From the NCBI RefSeq assembly GCF_965262965.1, contig NZ_OZ253573.1:3224001-3288000 (forward strand): a stretch of 64,000 nucleotides of DNA, read 5' to 3'. The notes under the pieces were generated by a model. It was not told the origin of the DNA. It ran no database searches and worked only from the letters and a program-made list of their open reading frames with translations. A program made the translations under genes and the position numbers. Every line of letters starts with the position of its first letter. Position 1 is the stretch's first letter. Of the stretch, positions 16,209-24,124 are shown piece by piece. The stretch comes from Poriferisodalis sp965262965. GTDB lineage: Bacteria; Actinomycetota; Acidimicrobiia; Acidimicrobiales; Poriferisodalaceae.

Positions 16209-17425
16209 GCGCTGCCCTCGGCGAGCGCCTTGATGCCTTCGATGCACCGCTTCATGTTGGCGAGGTGCTCGCTCTGGCGCCGCGAGATGATGCGAGGTTC
16301 CTTGTCGGGCATCGCTTCAACGGCGGCGGTGAGACCCGATGGGCCCGGTCCGAGACGGACGGTGTGGCGCAGCCGAGAGCGCTGACCGTGCAGGTGGTCG
16401 ATCTCGTAACGCCAGCGAGCGCCGGCGGTGTCGTCGCTGTCCCCGGTGGCCCAGCCGAACAGCACGTTGGGCTCGCACTCGGTGACGGTCAGCTCCATGT
16501 CCCATTCGCCGATCGCCGGATGCCGGTTGTGACCGATGAACTTCGCACCAACAGCGGGCGAGTCGTAGCCGGGAGCCCACTCGGCCCCCACGAATTCCTC
16601 GGAGAAATTGGCGCCGACACTGATGTCACTGACGATTTCCCAGAGACGTTCGGGCGAGGCATCGATGTCCATCTCGAACGTGGCACCGGGTCCTTCGCCC
16701 ATGGCGCGAGCCGTTGCTTCGTCCCCCCGGTGCTCCCAGGTGCGGCCCCAGCCGTCGATATAGGCGATCTCGTTGGCGCGCCGCCGCGCGACGGCCCCGA
16801 ACTCAGTGCCCTTCGCGTAGGCCAGCGGCAGCAGCGCTACCGGGGTGACCCCATCGGGAATGCCCAGCAGTTCGCGCAGCTCGTCTTCTTTGTTGAGAAT
16901 CGCAGTGGTCCACGCGGTGGCCATGCCGCGTGCACGAGCCGCGAGGCAGAAGCTCCACGCCGACTGCAGCACCGAGTCGAACAGCCCGGGCTTGCCGCTG
17001 TCGTCGTGCACACCCCACACGCACGGAATGACGATGACCGGAACCTCGCCGAGATGCTCGGCGAGATGCGAGGCGGATTTCATCACCTGTTCCATCGGAT
17101 GGCCGGTGCCCGCTGTGGCATCGCGGCCACGTGCCATGAAGGTGCCCACAATCGACCCGTACATTTCGCCAATTGCCTGCCGCTGGGCAGGGTCGCGGAC
17201 GAGCAGCCAACGCCGGCTGGCCTGGTTGCCGCCGCCGGGACCTTGCTCGGCGACGTCAATGCAGTCGAGCACGACGTCGTGGGGGACATCGCGTTCGAGG
17301 TCCAGCCGCAGCCGTACGGAGCGGGTGGTCGACAGCACGCCGTCCACCGACGGAAGGTCAACCCCGGCGGTGTCATAGCGGGCGGGTACATGGGGGTTCA
17401 GCTCTGGTGTCGGCATGGCCGCCAT
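16205..17425 (-). CDS. Nitroreductase-SRPBCC fusion protein
   Basis: 406 residues. The first about 230 resemble FMN-dependent nitroreductases (TTRSVRLRLDLERDVP, GPGGGNQASRRWLLVRD, GIPDGVTPVALLPLAYAKG). From about 245 on the sequence is an SRPBCC/polyketide-cyclase ligand-binding domain (FEMDIDASPERLWEIVSDI, EWDMELTVTECEPNVLFGWA). Nitroreductases reduce nitro groups, quinones or flavins; SRPBCC domains bind hydrophobic ligands, so the fusion may present a bulky substrate to the flavin. No membrane segment. The SRPBCC boundary is estimated by eye. Confidence 0.78.
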   Translation of the reverse strand: MAAMPTPELNPHVPARYDTAGVDLPSVDGVLSTTRSVRLRLDLERDVPHDVVLDCIDVAEQGPGGGNQASRRWLLVRDPAQRQAIGEMYGSIVGTFMARGRDATAGTGHPMEQVMKSASHLAEHLGEVPVIVIPCVWGVHDDSGKPGLFDSVLQSAWSFCLAARARGMATAWTTAILNKEDELRELLGIPDGVTPVALLPLAYAKGTEFGAVARRRANEIAYIDGWGRTWEHRGDEATARAMGEGPGATFEMDIDASPERLWEIVSDISVGANFSEEFVGAEWAPGYDSPAVGAKFIGHNRHPAIGEWDMELTVTECEPNVLFGWATGDSDDTAGARWRYEIDHLHGQRSRLRHTVRLGPGPSGLTAAVEAMPDKEPRIISRRQSEHLANMKRCIEGIKALAEGSA

Positions 17426-17504
17426 TATTACCTGCCTATCGTCGTGATACCGAGTCGAATCTCCGCAGCGCTGAGTTTTGGGCCGTCTTGGTTGACCGTC
17501 GTCG

Positions 17505-17510
17505 TACGAT
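17505..17510 (+). promoter_or_regulatory. Putative -10 element of a leaderless promoter
   Basis: TACGAT is followed by 6 nt and the GTG start of the aminotransferase, placing the transcript start at the start codon. No clear -35 box. Confidence 0.5.
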
Positions 17511-17516
17511 CACAGC

Positions 17517-18677
17517 GTGGCACGGCTGCCTTACCTGAGTTCTCGCCTGCAGGGCTACCAGTCGACGATCTTCGCCGAGATGTCTGCGCTGGCTGTGCGC
17601 ACCGGGGCCATCAACCTGGGGCAGGGCTTTCCTGACGCCGACGGACCGACCGAAGTGCTTGAAGCAGCCGTGGCGGCGATTCGCAGCGGCACCGCGAACC
17701 AATACCCGCCGGGCATCGGCATTCCGGAACTTCGCCACGCCGTGGCCCGGCACCAATCCCGCTTCTGGGGCATGGACGTCGACCCGGACACCGAGATGCT
17801 GATCACGGCGGGAGCCAGCGAGGCATTGGCGGCCAGCATCCTGGCGCTGACCGAGGTGGGCGACGACGTGCTCACGTTCGAGCCCTGGTACGACCTCTAC
17901 GGCGCAGTCATCTCCATGGCGGGAGCGGTGCGCAAGGTTGTCACCCTGCGCCCGCCCGACTACAGCTTCGATCCCGACGAGCTGGCGGCCGCGGTGACAC
18001 AGCGCACGCGGCTACTGGTGCTCAACAGCCCGCACAACCCCACCGGCAAGGTGTTCAGCCGGGCCGAGTTGGAGGCCATCGCCGAGGTTGCCATCGAGCG
18101 AGACCTCATCGTGGTGACCGACGAGGTGTACGAGCACCTCGTGTTCGATGGCGAGCACATTCCGATCGCGACGCTGCCGGGCATGGCCGATCGCACTGTG
18201 ACCATTTCGAGCGGCGGCAAGACATTCGCGGTGACGGGCTGGAAGATCGGCTGGGTCTGCGCCCGACCCGAGCTGGTGGCTGCCGTTCGTACCGCCAAGC
18301 AATGGCTGACCTACGTCAGCGGCGGACCGTTCCAGCACGCCATCGCCGCCGGACTCGACCTCGGCGACGACTACTTCAAGGCCCAGGCCGAGGACTTGCG
18401 TGCCAAACGGGACCGGCTGTCAGCAGGCCTGCGATCGACCGGCCTCGAAGTGTTCGAGCCGTCCGGTACGTACTTCATCACGGCCGACATACGCTCGATC
18501 GGTCACGAAGACGGCATCGAGTTCTGCTGGGGCCTTCCAGAGCGGATCGGCGTGGCCGCAGTGCCGAACGTGGTCATGTACGACAACGCCGCCGAAGGCC
18601 GTCACCTCGTCCGCTTCGCCTTCTGCAAGCAGCACGACGTCCTCGACGCAGCTATCGAACGCCTCAGAACGCTCTGA
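17517..18677 (+). CDS. Class I/II PLP-dependent aminotransferase (DapC-like)
   Basis: 386 residues. The PLP Lys is in SSGGKTFAVTGWKIGW; NSPHNPTGKVF and VVTDEVYEHLVFDG are fold-type I signatures. The N-terminus INLGQGFPDADGP and the overall layout match the kynurenine/N-succinyl-diaminopimelate aminotransferase branch; in actinobacteria the closest characterised type is DapC of lysine biosynthesis, but no other dap gene is here. The GTG start is probably leaderless. Confidence 0.85.
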   Translation: MARLPYLSSRLQGYQSTIFAEMSALAVRTGAINLGQGFPDADGPTEVLEAAVAAIRSGTANQYPPGIGIPELRHAVARHQSRFWGMDVDPDTEMLITAGASEALAASILALTEVGDDVLTFEPWYDLYGAVISMAGAVRKVVTLRPPDYSFDPDELAAAVTQRTRLLVLNSPHNPTGKVFSRAELEAIAEVAIERDLIVVTDEVYEHLVFDGEHIPIATLPGMADRTVTISSGGKTFAVTGWKIGWVCARPELVAAVRTAKQWLTYVSGGPFQHAIAAGLDLGDDYFKAQAEDLRAKRDRLSAGLRSTGLEVFEPSGTYFITADIRSIGHEDGIEFCWGLPERIGVAAVPNVVMYDNAAEGRHLVRFAFCKQHDVLDAAIERLRTL

Positions 18678-18792
18678 CCGACCTGCACGATGGGTGTCTC
18701 GGTGTGGCACTGCACGCCGACCGTGACCGTGTCGAGCGGCGGCACCGCTCCGAGCTGCTTTGGTTGCGGGCGATCGTCGGCAACTGCGCCGG

Positions 18793-18798
18793 TACAGT
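18793..18798 (+). promoter_or_regulatory. Putative -10 element of a leaderless promoter
   Basis: TACAGT lies 7 nt before the GTG of the nucleotidyltransferase antitoxin gene. Confidence 0.45.
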
Positions 18799-18805
18799 CG
18801 AAAAT

Positions 18806-19096
18806 GTGAACCGTCGCTACGCCGTGCTCGAGACTCACCGGGCAGCGATCCGCATCGCCGCGGAACGCGCCAAGGCGCGGTCGATATCGCTAATTGGCTC
18901 GGTGGCCCGAGACGAGGACACGGACCGGAGCGACTACGACTTCCTCGTCGAATTCGACGACGACGCTGACCTATTCGACATTGCAGGCCTGCAAGTGGAC
19001 TCGACGGAATTGCTCGGCCAGCATGTCGACGTTGTTGATTCTTCGGCAGTGCGTGAGAGCCACCGGGGAATGTTCGAGGACGCAATACTTCTGTGA
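18806..19096 (+). CDS. MNT-type minimal nucleotidyltransferase (MntA-like antitoxin)
   Basis: The frame is open far upstream, but GTG 18806 with a leaderless -10 gives a 96-residue protein of the right size. The nucleotidyltransferase signature is GSVARDEDTDRSDYDFLV: the GS motif followed by the Asp-x-Asp metal pair. MntA proteins neutralise HEPN toxins by adding AMP to them. The stop overlaps the next start by 4 nt (GTGA), as in characterised MNT-HEPN pairs. Confidence 0.8.
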   Translation: MNRRYAVLETHRAAIRIAAERAKARSISLIGSVARDEDTDRSDYDFLVEFDDDADLFDIAGLQVDSTELLGQHVDVVDSSAVRESHRGMFEDAILL

Positions 19097-19368
19097 CTCG
19101 CAGCGACGCCGAGCGTGTCCACGACATTCTCGATGCGTGCAACAAGCTGGTCGAGATTGCGGCGCTGGGCCGCGCGGAATTCGACCGAAGCTGGATTCTC
19201 CAGAGCGCCGCTGAGAGACAGCTTGAGATCATCGGCGAAGCGATCGTATGGCACTCCAGTCGTCATGACCGTGTCTTGCGACCGCTGGGATCCGCCGATG
19301 ACGAGCAGCAACCACGGGAGCCGGCGTCTCGCGCCGTTCGTATAGCGCATGTTGGACGCAGTCCTTGA
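19093..19368 (+). CDS. HEPN-family toxin (DUF86-like), C-terminus lost
   Basis: GTG 19093 overlaps the MNT stop. The first about 52 residues follow the DUF86 HEPN pattern (MTRSDAERVHDILDACNKL, then SAAERQLEIIGEAI). After EAIV the sequence no longer resembles the family and the expected R-x4-6-H RNase motif with its following Tyr is absent from this frame; I could not recover it in the other two. The toxin half of this pair therefore looks inactivated by frameshift or recombination near 19250. Total 91 aa against about 110-140 expected. Confidence 0.6.
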   Translation: MTRSDAERVHDILDACNKLVEIAALGRAEFDRSWILQSAAERQLEIIGEAIVWHSSRHDRVLRPLGSADDEQQPREPASRAVRIAHVGRSP

Positions 19369-19492
19369 CGACAACTTCGATTGCCTCCACTCGCTCTGAC
19401 CTGATGCGCGGCCCTACTATGCGCGGCGGCTTGGCAACTGCTGATTCGCTTGCGAATCTCACCAGCGCCGGTCAAGGAGGTCTTGGGCAATC

Positions 19493-19807
19493 GTGGTTGC
19501 AGAGAACGATTGGAATGATCCCCGCAACGAGTTTCCCGCCGTCTTGTTCCGGCTCAGCCATCGGACGAAGAAGAAATACCGGAGCGGATATCGCGAAGGC
19601 GACGAGCAAGGCGACTGGCCGCAGAAGGTCGTCAACTCAATGCTCGGCTTGGCACCGGGATCACCGGCATGCGACGAGACACCTTGGTGTCAGTTTGGCC
19701 CTATTCGCTCGTCGACGACGAACGCGACCTCATCGAGCGAGCTATGCGAATCCTCGGCGAGGCGCTTCAGACGCGCTTGGTCCGCGAGTTCAGCCCTCGC
19801 GACATAG
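19493..19807 (+). CDS. Hypothetical protein, possibly the 5' part of the Swt1-HEPN gene in another frame
   Basis: GTG 19493 has a strong AAGGAGG ribosome-binding site 12 nt upstream. The first about 57 codons (VVAENDWNDPRNEFPAVLF onwards) show good G/C bias at third positions; after about 19665 the bias moves to the frame of the 19669-20178 gene. Either this short gene overlaps the next one, or one gene has suffered a frameshift around 19655-19670. No family recognised. Confidence 0.4.
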   Translation: MVAENDWNDPRNEFPAVLFRLSHRTKKKYRSGYREGDEQGDWPQKVVNSMLGLAPGSPACDETPWCQFGPIRSSTTNATSSSELCESSARRFRRAWSASSALAT

Positions 19808-20178
19808 CGTGGCTTCGCCAGTCGCTACGCGATGAAGCAGCGGGTGAAGTAGCGCGGCGCGCGCTGGGTCAGTACCCAGAACAGTCTCGGGATCCCGCAC
19901 TCTGGTTGAAGTTTGTTGAGGACAACTGGGCCCAGGTGCAGAGTTGCTTTCCATCATTCCGGCATTCCGGCTTCTTTCTCCAGTTGTTGCGCTTGAGGCA
20001 CCAATGGGCCCATTTCGCATACCGAGAAGAAGTCACCGAGCACGAAGTCGACAATCTCAGGCGCTTGACCGGGCTATTGAACGGCATCGACTCGCAACGT
20101 GCCGCTAGCAACGTGGACTTCATTCGTCGAGTGCTGCGGACGCACGTAGGGCGTCGGGAGGCTGGTAGAGCAGCTTGA
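19669..20178 (+). CDS. Swt1-type HEPN domain protein
   Basis: 169 residues. The C-terminal half contains LRHQWAHFAYREEVTEHEV, an R-x4-H RNase motif in the context typical of Swt1-family HEPN domains, followed by a Leu-rich helix (LRRLTGLLNGID). The first half (DERDLIERAMRILGEAL) fits the helical start of the domain. Such domains occur in RNA-cleaving defence and stress proteins. The true N-terminus may lie upstream in another frame. Confidence 0.6.
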   Translation: MRRDTLVSVWPYSLVDDERDLIERAMRILGEALQTRLVREFSPRDIAWLRQSLRDEAAGEVARRALGQYPEQSRDPALWLKFVEDNWAQVQSCFPSFRHSGFFLQLLRLRHQWAHFAYREEVTEHEVDNLRRLTGLLNGIDSQRAASNVDFIRRVLRTHVGRREAGRAA

Positions 20179-20230
20179 GCCGCTTGGCCGCGAGCCTTGT
20201 CGTGTTGTGCTGCTGTGAGGGTGGTTGTTA

Positions 20231-20512
20231 TCAGGAGGGCTTGCTGGGCGAGTCGTAGCGCTGCTGGGCTTCTGCCTCGGGCACGCCCAGAAGTTCGCCG
20301 ATGCGCTGCCATGAGACGCCGTCGGCGCGGGCGGCAGCCACCTTGGTTCGAAGCAGATCGTCAGGACTCTTGGGGTCGCCGGCGGCACAGCGGAGCCACC
20401 AGTCTGAGATTGGGCGGTGAACGGCCCGCTCGACATCGAAGCCTTCGAAGCGTCGCGCGACTTCGTCCCAATCGCCATTGTCGATGAGCTCGTCGATGGT
20501 GGGCCTCATCAC
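20231..20512 (-). CDS. Small HTH protein, candidate antitoxin
   Basis: 93 residues. The C-terminal half, AAARADGVSWQRIGELLGV, is a helix-turn-helix of the kind that ends with a QRYD-type turn. The N-terminal half is acidic (MMRPTIDELIDNGDWDEVA) and could contact a partner. GTG 20512 overlaps the stop of the upstream 80-aa gene by 4 nt, so the two are co-translated. The role as antitoxin or autoregulator is inferred from size and order. Confidence 0.65.
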   Translation of the reverse strand: MMRPTIDELIDNGDWDEVARRFEGFDVERAVHRPISDWWLRCAAGDPKSPDDLLRTKVAAARADGVSWQRIGELLGVPEAEAQQRYDSPSKPS

Positions 20513-20751
20513 CGAGCACCATTCCAGGGATGCCGCAGAAATCTCGGCCGAGCTGGCATTGCGTGGACAATTTCTGGGATCGGCTCCAGACGCCGAACGC
20601 CGAGTTCAATGGGTCGACCCGAGCGATCCCCTCCGATGATCATGGTCATGTCCTCAATCTCATGTGCATCAAAGGCGTTTCGATAGGCGTGAAGGATGTC
20701 GGCGTCGCTGATGCCGTGCTTGCGGGCGGCGGGTCGAATATGGGGTTCCAC
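20509..20751 (-). CDS. Small conserved protein, candidate toxin
   Basis: 80 residues from a GTG start. The pattern (EPHIRPAARKHGISDADIL, an acidic middle, MIIGGDRSGRPIELGV, then PEIVHAMPARPRFL) belongs to a widespread but uncharacterised family that I recall only as small hypothetical proteins with a conserved IHAM/VHAM near the end. It overlaps a small HTH gene downstream, the usual gene order for many type II modules. Function inferred only. Confidence 0.6.
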   Translation of the reverse strand: MEPHIRPAARKHGISDADILHAYRNAFDAHEIEDMTMIIGGDRSGRPIELGVRRLEPIPEIVHAMPARPRFLRHPWNGAR

Positions 20752-20858
20752 CTCACGCTACCTGTCGGCGCGAATCTGACAGCGACATCGACGATGAGCT
20801 GGCGGAGTCGGAGACACCCGCAGTCTCTACAACAGCCAATAGCTCCTTTCAAGTTATT

Positions 20859-21494
20859 TTATGAATTTTCAATACTTGAGTTGGCGCGTGGGGGTGGGAA
20901 CAGGGCAACCGCGATTGCTGATCCAATCATGCCGCCGCCGGTGGACAGCACGAGATCGGCGACGGTGTCGTCGTAGGTGAGATCCAGTCCGCCGCCGGCG
21001 CCGGTTTCAGCCACGATCCACTCGGCTGCTTCCCAGCCCACGATGGCGAGTGCTCCCAGGCTGGCGCCGAGCAGCCAGGCATCGGCGCGCGACAGGCTGG
21101 TCCCGCCGCGGCGGTAGCGCCACGCATGGAACGCACCGACGAGCAGGATCCAGTTGAGCGTGTGCAGCACGTCATCGGTTGCTTCGAACGTGTCGTACAC
21201 GTATGCCAGATTGCCGAGCGTGTCGATGAGAAAGGGCGCCACGATCAGCACATCCGCGGTTGCGGGGTAGGGCCTGAATCGTCCGCGCCATGCGAGCGGC
21301 ACCACCACAGCCGAGAGCATGAACAGGGGGAATCGGAACAGCATCCCCTTGCCCTCGAGGTGGTCGAGGGGCACCGCGATCGCCACCACGAAGCACAGCG
21401 CCAGCGCAATCTTGAACGCCACCGCCACCGCCACGGCCCGGCGGCGGCTGTCCAACGCCGCCACTCCGGAGCTTGGGCTTGTCGCTTCGGTCAC
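20859..21494 (-). CDS. Integral membrane protein, DUF2238-like
   Basis: 211 residues with about five to six hydrophobic segments, beginning AVAVAVAFKIALALCFVVA. DTLGNLAYVYDTFEATDDVLHTLNW, GWEAAEWIV and DTVADLVLSTGGGMIG resemble the conserved polar residues of the DUF2238/YjdF family (H-x-N, E-x-x-E and D-x-x-x-D spaced within helices). It starts 16 nt after the stop of the LLM gene, so the two form a minus-strand operon. The last codons run into AT-rich DNA unlike the rest of the gene. Confidence 0.65.
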   Translation of the reverse strand: MTEATSPSSGVAALDSRRRAVAVAVAFKIALALCFVVAIAVPLDHLEGKGMLFRFPLFMLSAVVVPLAWRGRFRPYPATADVLIVAPFLIDTLGNLAYVYDTFEATDDVLHTLNWILLVGAFHAWRYRRGGTSLSRADAWLLGASLGALAIVGWEAAEWIVAETGAGGGLDLTYDDTVADLVLSTGGGMIGSAIAVALFPPPRANSSIENS

Positions 21495-21510
21495 GATGCG
21501 GCGGCCCGGT

Positions 21511-22653
21511 TCAGGAACGGGCCCGAAGAGGGGCGATCACGCCCTCGGCGAACTCGTTCAGCATTGCCAGCTCCTGGTCTTGGGTGAAGTAGCCGACGTG
21601 GTGCCACAAGAAGAACTCGGTGACGCCGAACTCCTCGTGCAGCGAGGAGACATGATCGAGCTCCTGCTCGCGGCTGCCGCGCCACACGCGTCCCATCGGC
21701 ACGACATAGGGCGGAGCGTTGTAGGCCCAGTTGAACAGCTCCTCGAATCCCGCGTACAAGTCGGCGCCTTCGGCCGGCGTGCGGCCCATCGTGAGATGAC
21801 CGCCGATCGCCAGCGCATCGGCCGCTGTGGTATCACGCCCCGAGTTGTGAGCCTCTTCGAGATAGATGTCGAGCGCTGTGCCGATGAAGCTCTGCCGCTC
21901 GGGGGCGACGAAGCTGACCATCTTGCCGCCCTCTCGGGCCCAGAACTTCGACGTCTCCATGCTGTAGCTGAACGGTGCGTACACCGGCGGGTGCGGCTGC
22001 TGCAGCGGCCGGGGAACGATGCCGATCTCGCGCAACATCTTGTTCTCATCGACCGCAGTCGGGTCGAAGTCGTCGGTGGGTGGAAAGTGCCACTCCATCT
22101 CGGGCGGGGCCTGCCAGAATTCGCCTTGTATGGACACCTTCTCCTGGGTCCACAGCGACTTGACGAGGTGCCAGTTCTCATAGAGCGCCCGGCGGTTGCG
22201 CTGGTCCAGCTCTGACTTGTCGGATTCGGTGGACGTGATGCCCAAGTGCTGGCCGAAAGTGCCTGTCCAGCGGGGAGTGTTGCCCCGCGAGAACCCCACA
22301 AAGGTCCGCCCGCCGGTGAAGTGGTCGAGCATGGCGATGTTCTCGGCAAGCTGGATCGGATTCACAGCCGTGAGGTTCATGCCGAGCTGCCCGACGCGCA
22401 TCCGCTCGGTGTGCTGGGCCACGAAGTAGTCCCAAAACAGCGGGTTGGTGGTGGTCTCGATGCCCTCCACCTGCAAGTGCTGCTCGGTCATCGCAAAACC
22501 GTCATAGCCCACCGACTCGGCGAACTGCATCTGAGTCCGCACATGGTCCATGAGGGTCTGCCAGCGCTCTGGCATCGATCCGGCGAGGCCGATCTGCTCG
22601 CCGCGACGGCGCATGTAGGGCACCACCAGGATCGTGAAGCGAAAGTCGGTCAT
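21511..22653 (-). CDS. LLM class flavin-dependent oxidoreductase
   Basis: 380 residues. FAESVGYDGFAMTEQHL and FTGGRTFVGFSRGNTPRW are the two hallmark barrel segments of bacterial-luciferase-like enzymes. The N-terminal ILVVPYMRRRGEQIG and the mid segment (TDDFDPTAVDENKMLREIGIV) suggest a distinct subfamily from the other four LLM genes here. AAAGGA lies about 13 nt upstream. Paired with the small membrane protein downstream. Confidence 0.83.
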   Translation of the reverse strand: MTDFRFTILVVPYMRRRGEQIGLAGSMPERWQTLMDHVRTQMQFAESVGYDGFAMTEQHLQVEGIETTTNPLFWDYFVAQHTERMRVGQLGMNLTAVNPIQLAENIAMLDHFTGGRTFVGFSRGNTPRWTGTFGQHLGITSTESDKSELDQRNRRALYENWHLVKSLWTQEKVSIQGEFWQAPPEMEWHFPPTDDFDPTAVDENKMLREIGIVPRPLQQPHPPVYAPFSYSMETSKFWAREGGKMVSFVAPERQSFIGTALDIYLEEAHNSGRDTTAADALAIGGHLTMGRTPAEGADLYAGFEELFNWAYNAPPYVVPMGRVWRGSREQELDHVSSLHEEFGVTEFFLWHHVGYFTQDQELAMLNEFAEGVIAPLRARS

Positions 22654-22796
22654 CCGGATTGAGGGTCCTTTCGGCGCGCGGCGCTCGGCGGGAGCGGGCG
22701 CACAGACTGCAACACTAGGAAACTGACTGGCTCAGCAATCGCCCAGCTTGTCGACTGACCAACCCGGCACCACCCAATCGCGTAAGGAACCGCTAC

Positions 22797-24095
22797 ATGG
22801 CAAAGTTCGAACCCATTGCGGGACGGGGCCTTCATCCCATCGAGAACGCCCCGATCCCGGAAATTCGAGCCCTCCAGCTGGAGCGGCTGAAGTGGAGCTT
22901 GGCCCATGCCTATGCGCATGTGCCCACGTACCAGCAATTGTTCGACGAAGCGGGCGTGCATCCATCAGATCTGCACAGTCTCGAGGACTTGCATCGGTTC
23001 CCGTTCACCTCGAAGAAGGAGCTGCGAGACAACTATCCCTTCGGGATGTTCGCGGTGCCCCGATCCCAGGTGTTGCGGGTTCATGCCTCCTCGGGTACGA
23101 CCGGCAAACCGACCGTCGTGGGTTACACCCAGTCGGACTTGGACATGTGGTCCCATGTCTTCCAACGTTCACTGATGGCGGCTGGTGTGCGGCCCGGCGA
23201 TGTCGTCCATGTCGCGTACGGCTACGGCCTGTTCACGGGTGGGCTGGGCGCGCACTATGGCGCTGAGCAGTTCGGCTGCACGGTGGTGCCGGCGTCGGTG
23301 GGCCAGACGGCTCGACAAGTGCAGCTGCTCGTGGACTTCGACGCCGATGTGCTGTGTGCGACGCCGTCGTATGCCCTCGTGGTGGCCGACGAGTTCCGCA
23401 AGCAGGGCATCGACCCCGCGTCGACCTCGCTGAGGGTCGGCATCTTCGGCGCGGAGCCGTGGTCGGAGGCGATGCGGGCCGAGCTCGAGGACGTGTTCGG
23501 CATCGACGCCGTGGACATCTACGGCCTCTCGGAGGTCATCGGCGGCGGCGTGGCGAACGAGTGCGTCGAGACGAAGGACGGTCCGACGATCTGGGAGGAC
23601 CACTTCTATCCCGAGATCGTCGACCCCGATTCGGGCGAGGTACTGCCCGAGGGCGAGACCGGCGAGCTGGTGTTCACGTCGCTGACCAAGGTTGCGATGC
23701 CGGTGATCCGGTATCGAACAAGGGACATCTGCTCATTGCAGCCCGGCACGGCTCGTTCCATGCGTCGCATGGGAAGGGTTGCTGCCCGCACCGACGACAT
23801 GCTCATCATCCGCGGTGTCAACGTGTTTCCCAGCCAGTTCGAGGAACTGGTGTCGTCGAACCCCCACCTCACGCCGCACTTCGTGCTCGAGGTGCACCAG
23901 CGCGGCCGCCTCGAAGGCATCACTGCCGTCCTGGAACCGAAGCCCGATGCTGGCGATCACGAAGCGATCGCCACCGAATTCGCCAGCACCGTGCGCCAGC
24001 GCATCGGCATAGCCGTGGATGTGCGCACGGTGGCGCCGGAAACAATCGAGCGCTCCGCGGGCAAGGCGATGCGCGTGCGCGATCTTCGAGACTGA
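22797..24095 (+). CDS. paaK: Phenylacetate-CoA ligase
   Basis: 432 residues, the standard size. ANL-family motifs: ASSGTTGKPTVVGYT (P-loop), YGLSEVIGGGV and WEDHFYPEIVD; the C-terminal subdomain has TDDMLIIRGVNVFPSQ, the signature of PaaK-type enzymes. The reaction is ATP-dependent formation of an aryl-CoA thioester, classically phenylacetyl-CoA. AAGGA precedes the ATG. No paa catabolic genes follow, so the acid may be different. Confidence 0.88.
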   Translation: MAKFEPIAGRGLHPIENAPIPEIRALQLERLKWSLAHAYAHVPTYQQLFDEAGVHPSDLHSLEDLHRFPFTSKKELRDNYPFGMFAVPRSQVLRVHASSGTTGKPTVVGYTQSDLDMWSHVFQRSLMAAGVRPGDVVHVAYGYGLFTGGLGAHYGAEQFGCTVVPASVGQTARQVQLLVDFDADVLCATPSYALVVADEFRKQGIDPASTSLRVGIFGAEPWSEAMRAELEDVFGIDAVDIYGLSEVIGGGVANECVETKDGPTIWEDHFYPEIVDPDSGEVLPEGETGELVFTSLTKVAMPVIRYRTRDICSLQPGTARSMRRMGRVAARTDDMLIIRGVNVFPSQFEELVSSNPHLTPHFVLEVHQRGRLEGITAVLEPKPDAGDHEAIATEFASTVRQRIGIAVDVRTVAPETIERSAGKAMRVRDLRD

Positions 24096-24124
24096 CCGGC
24101 TTCAGCGCGAGTGCCGTTACGGCT

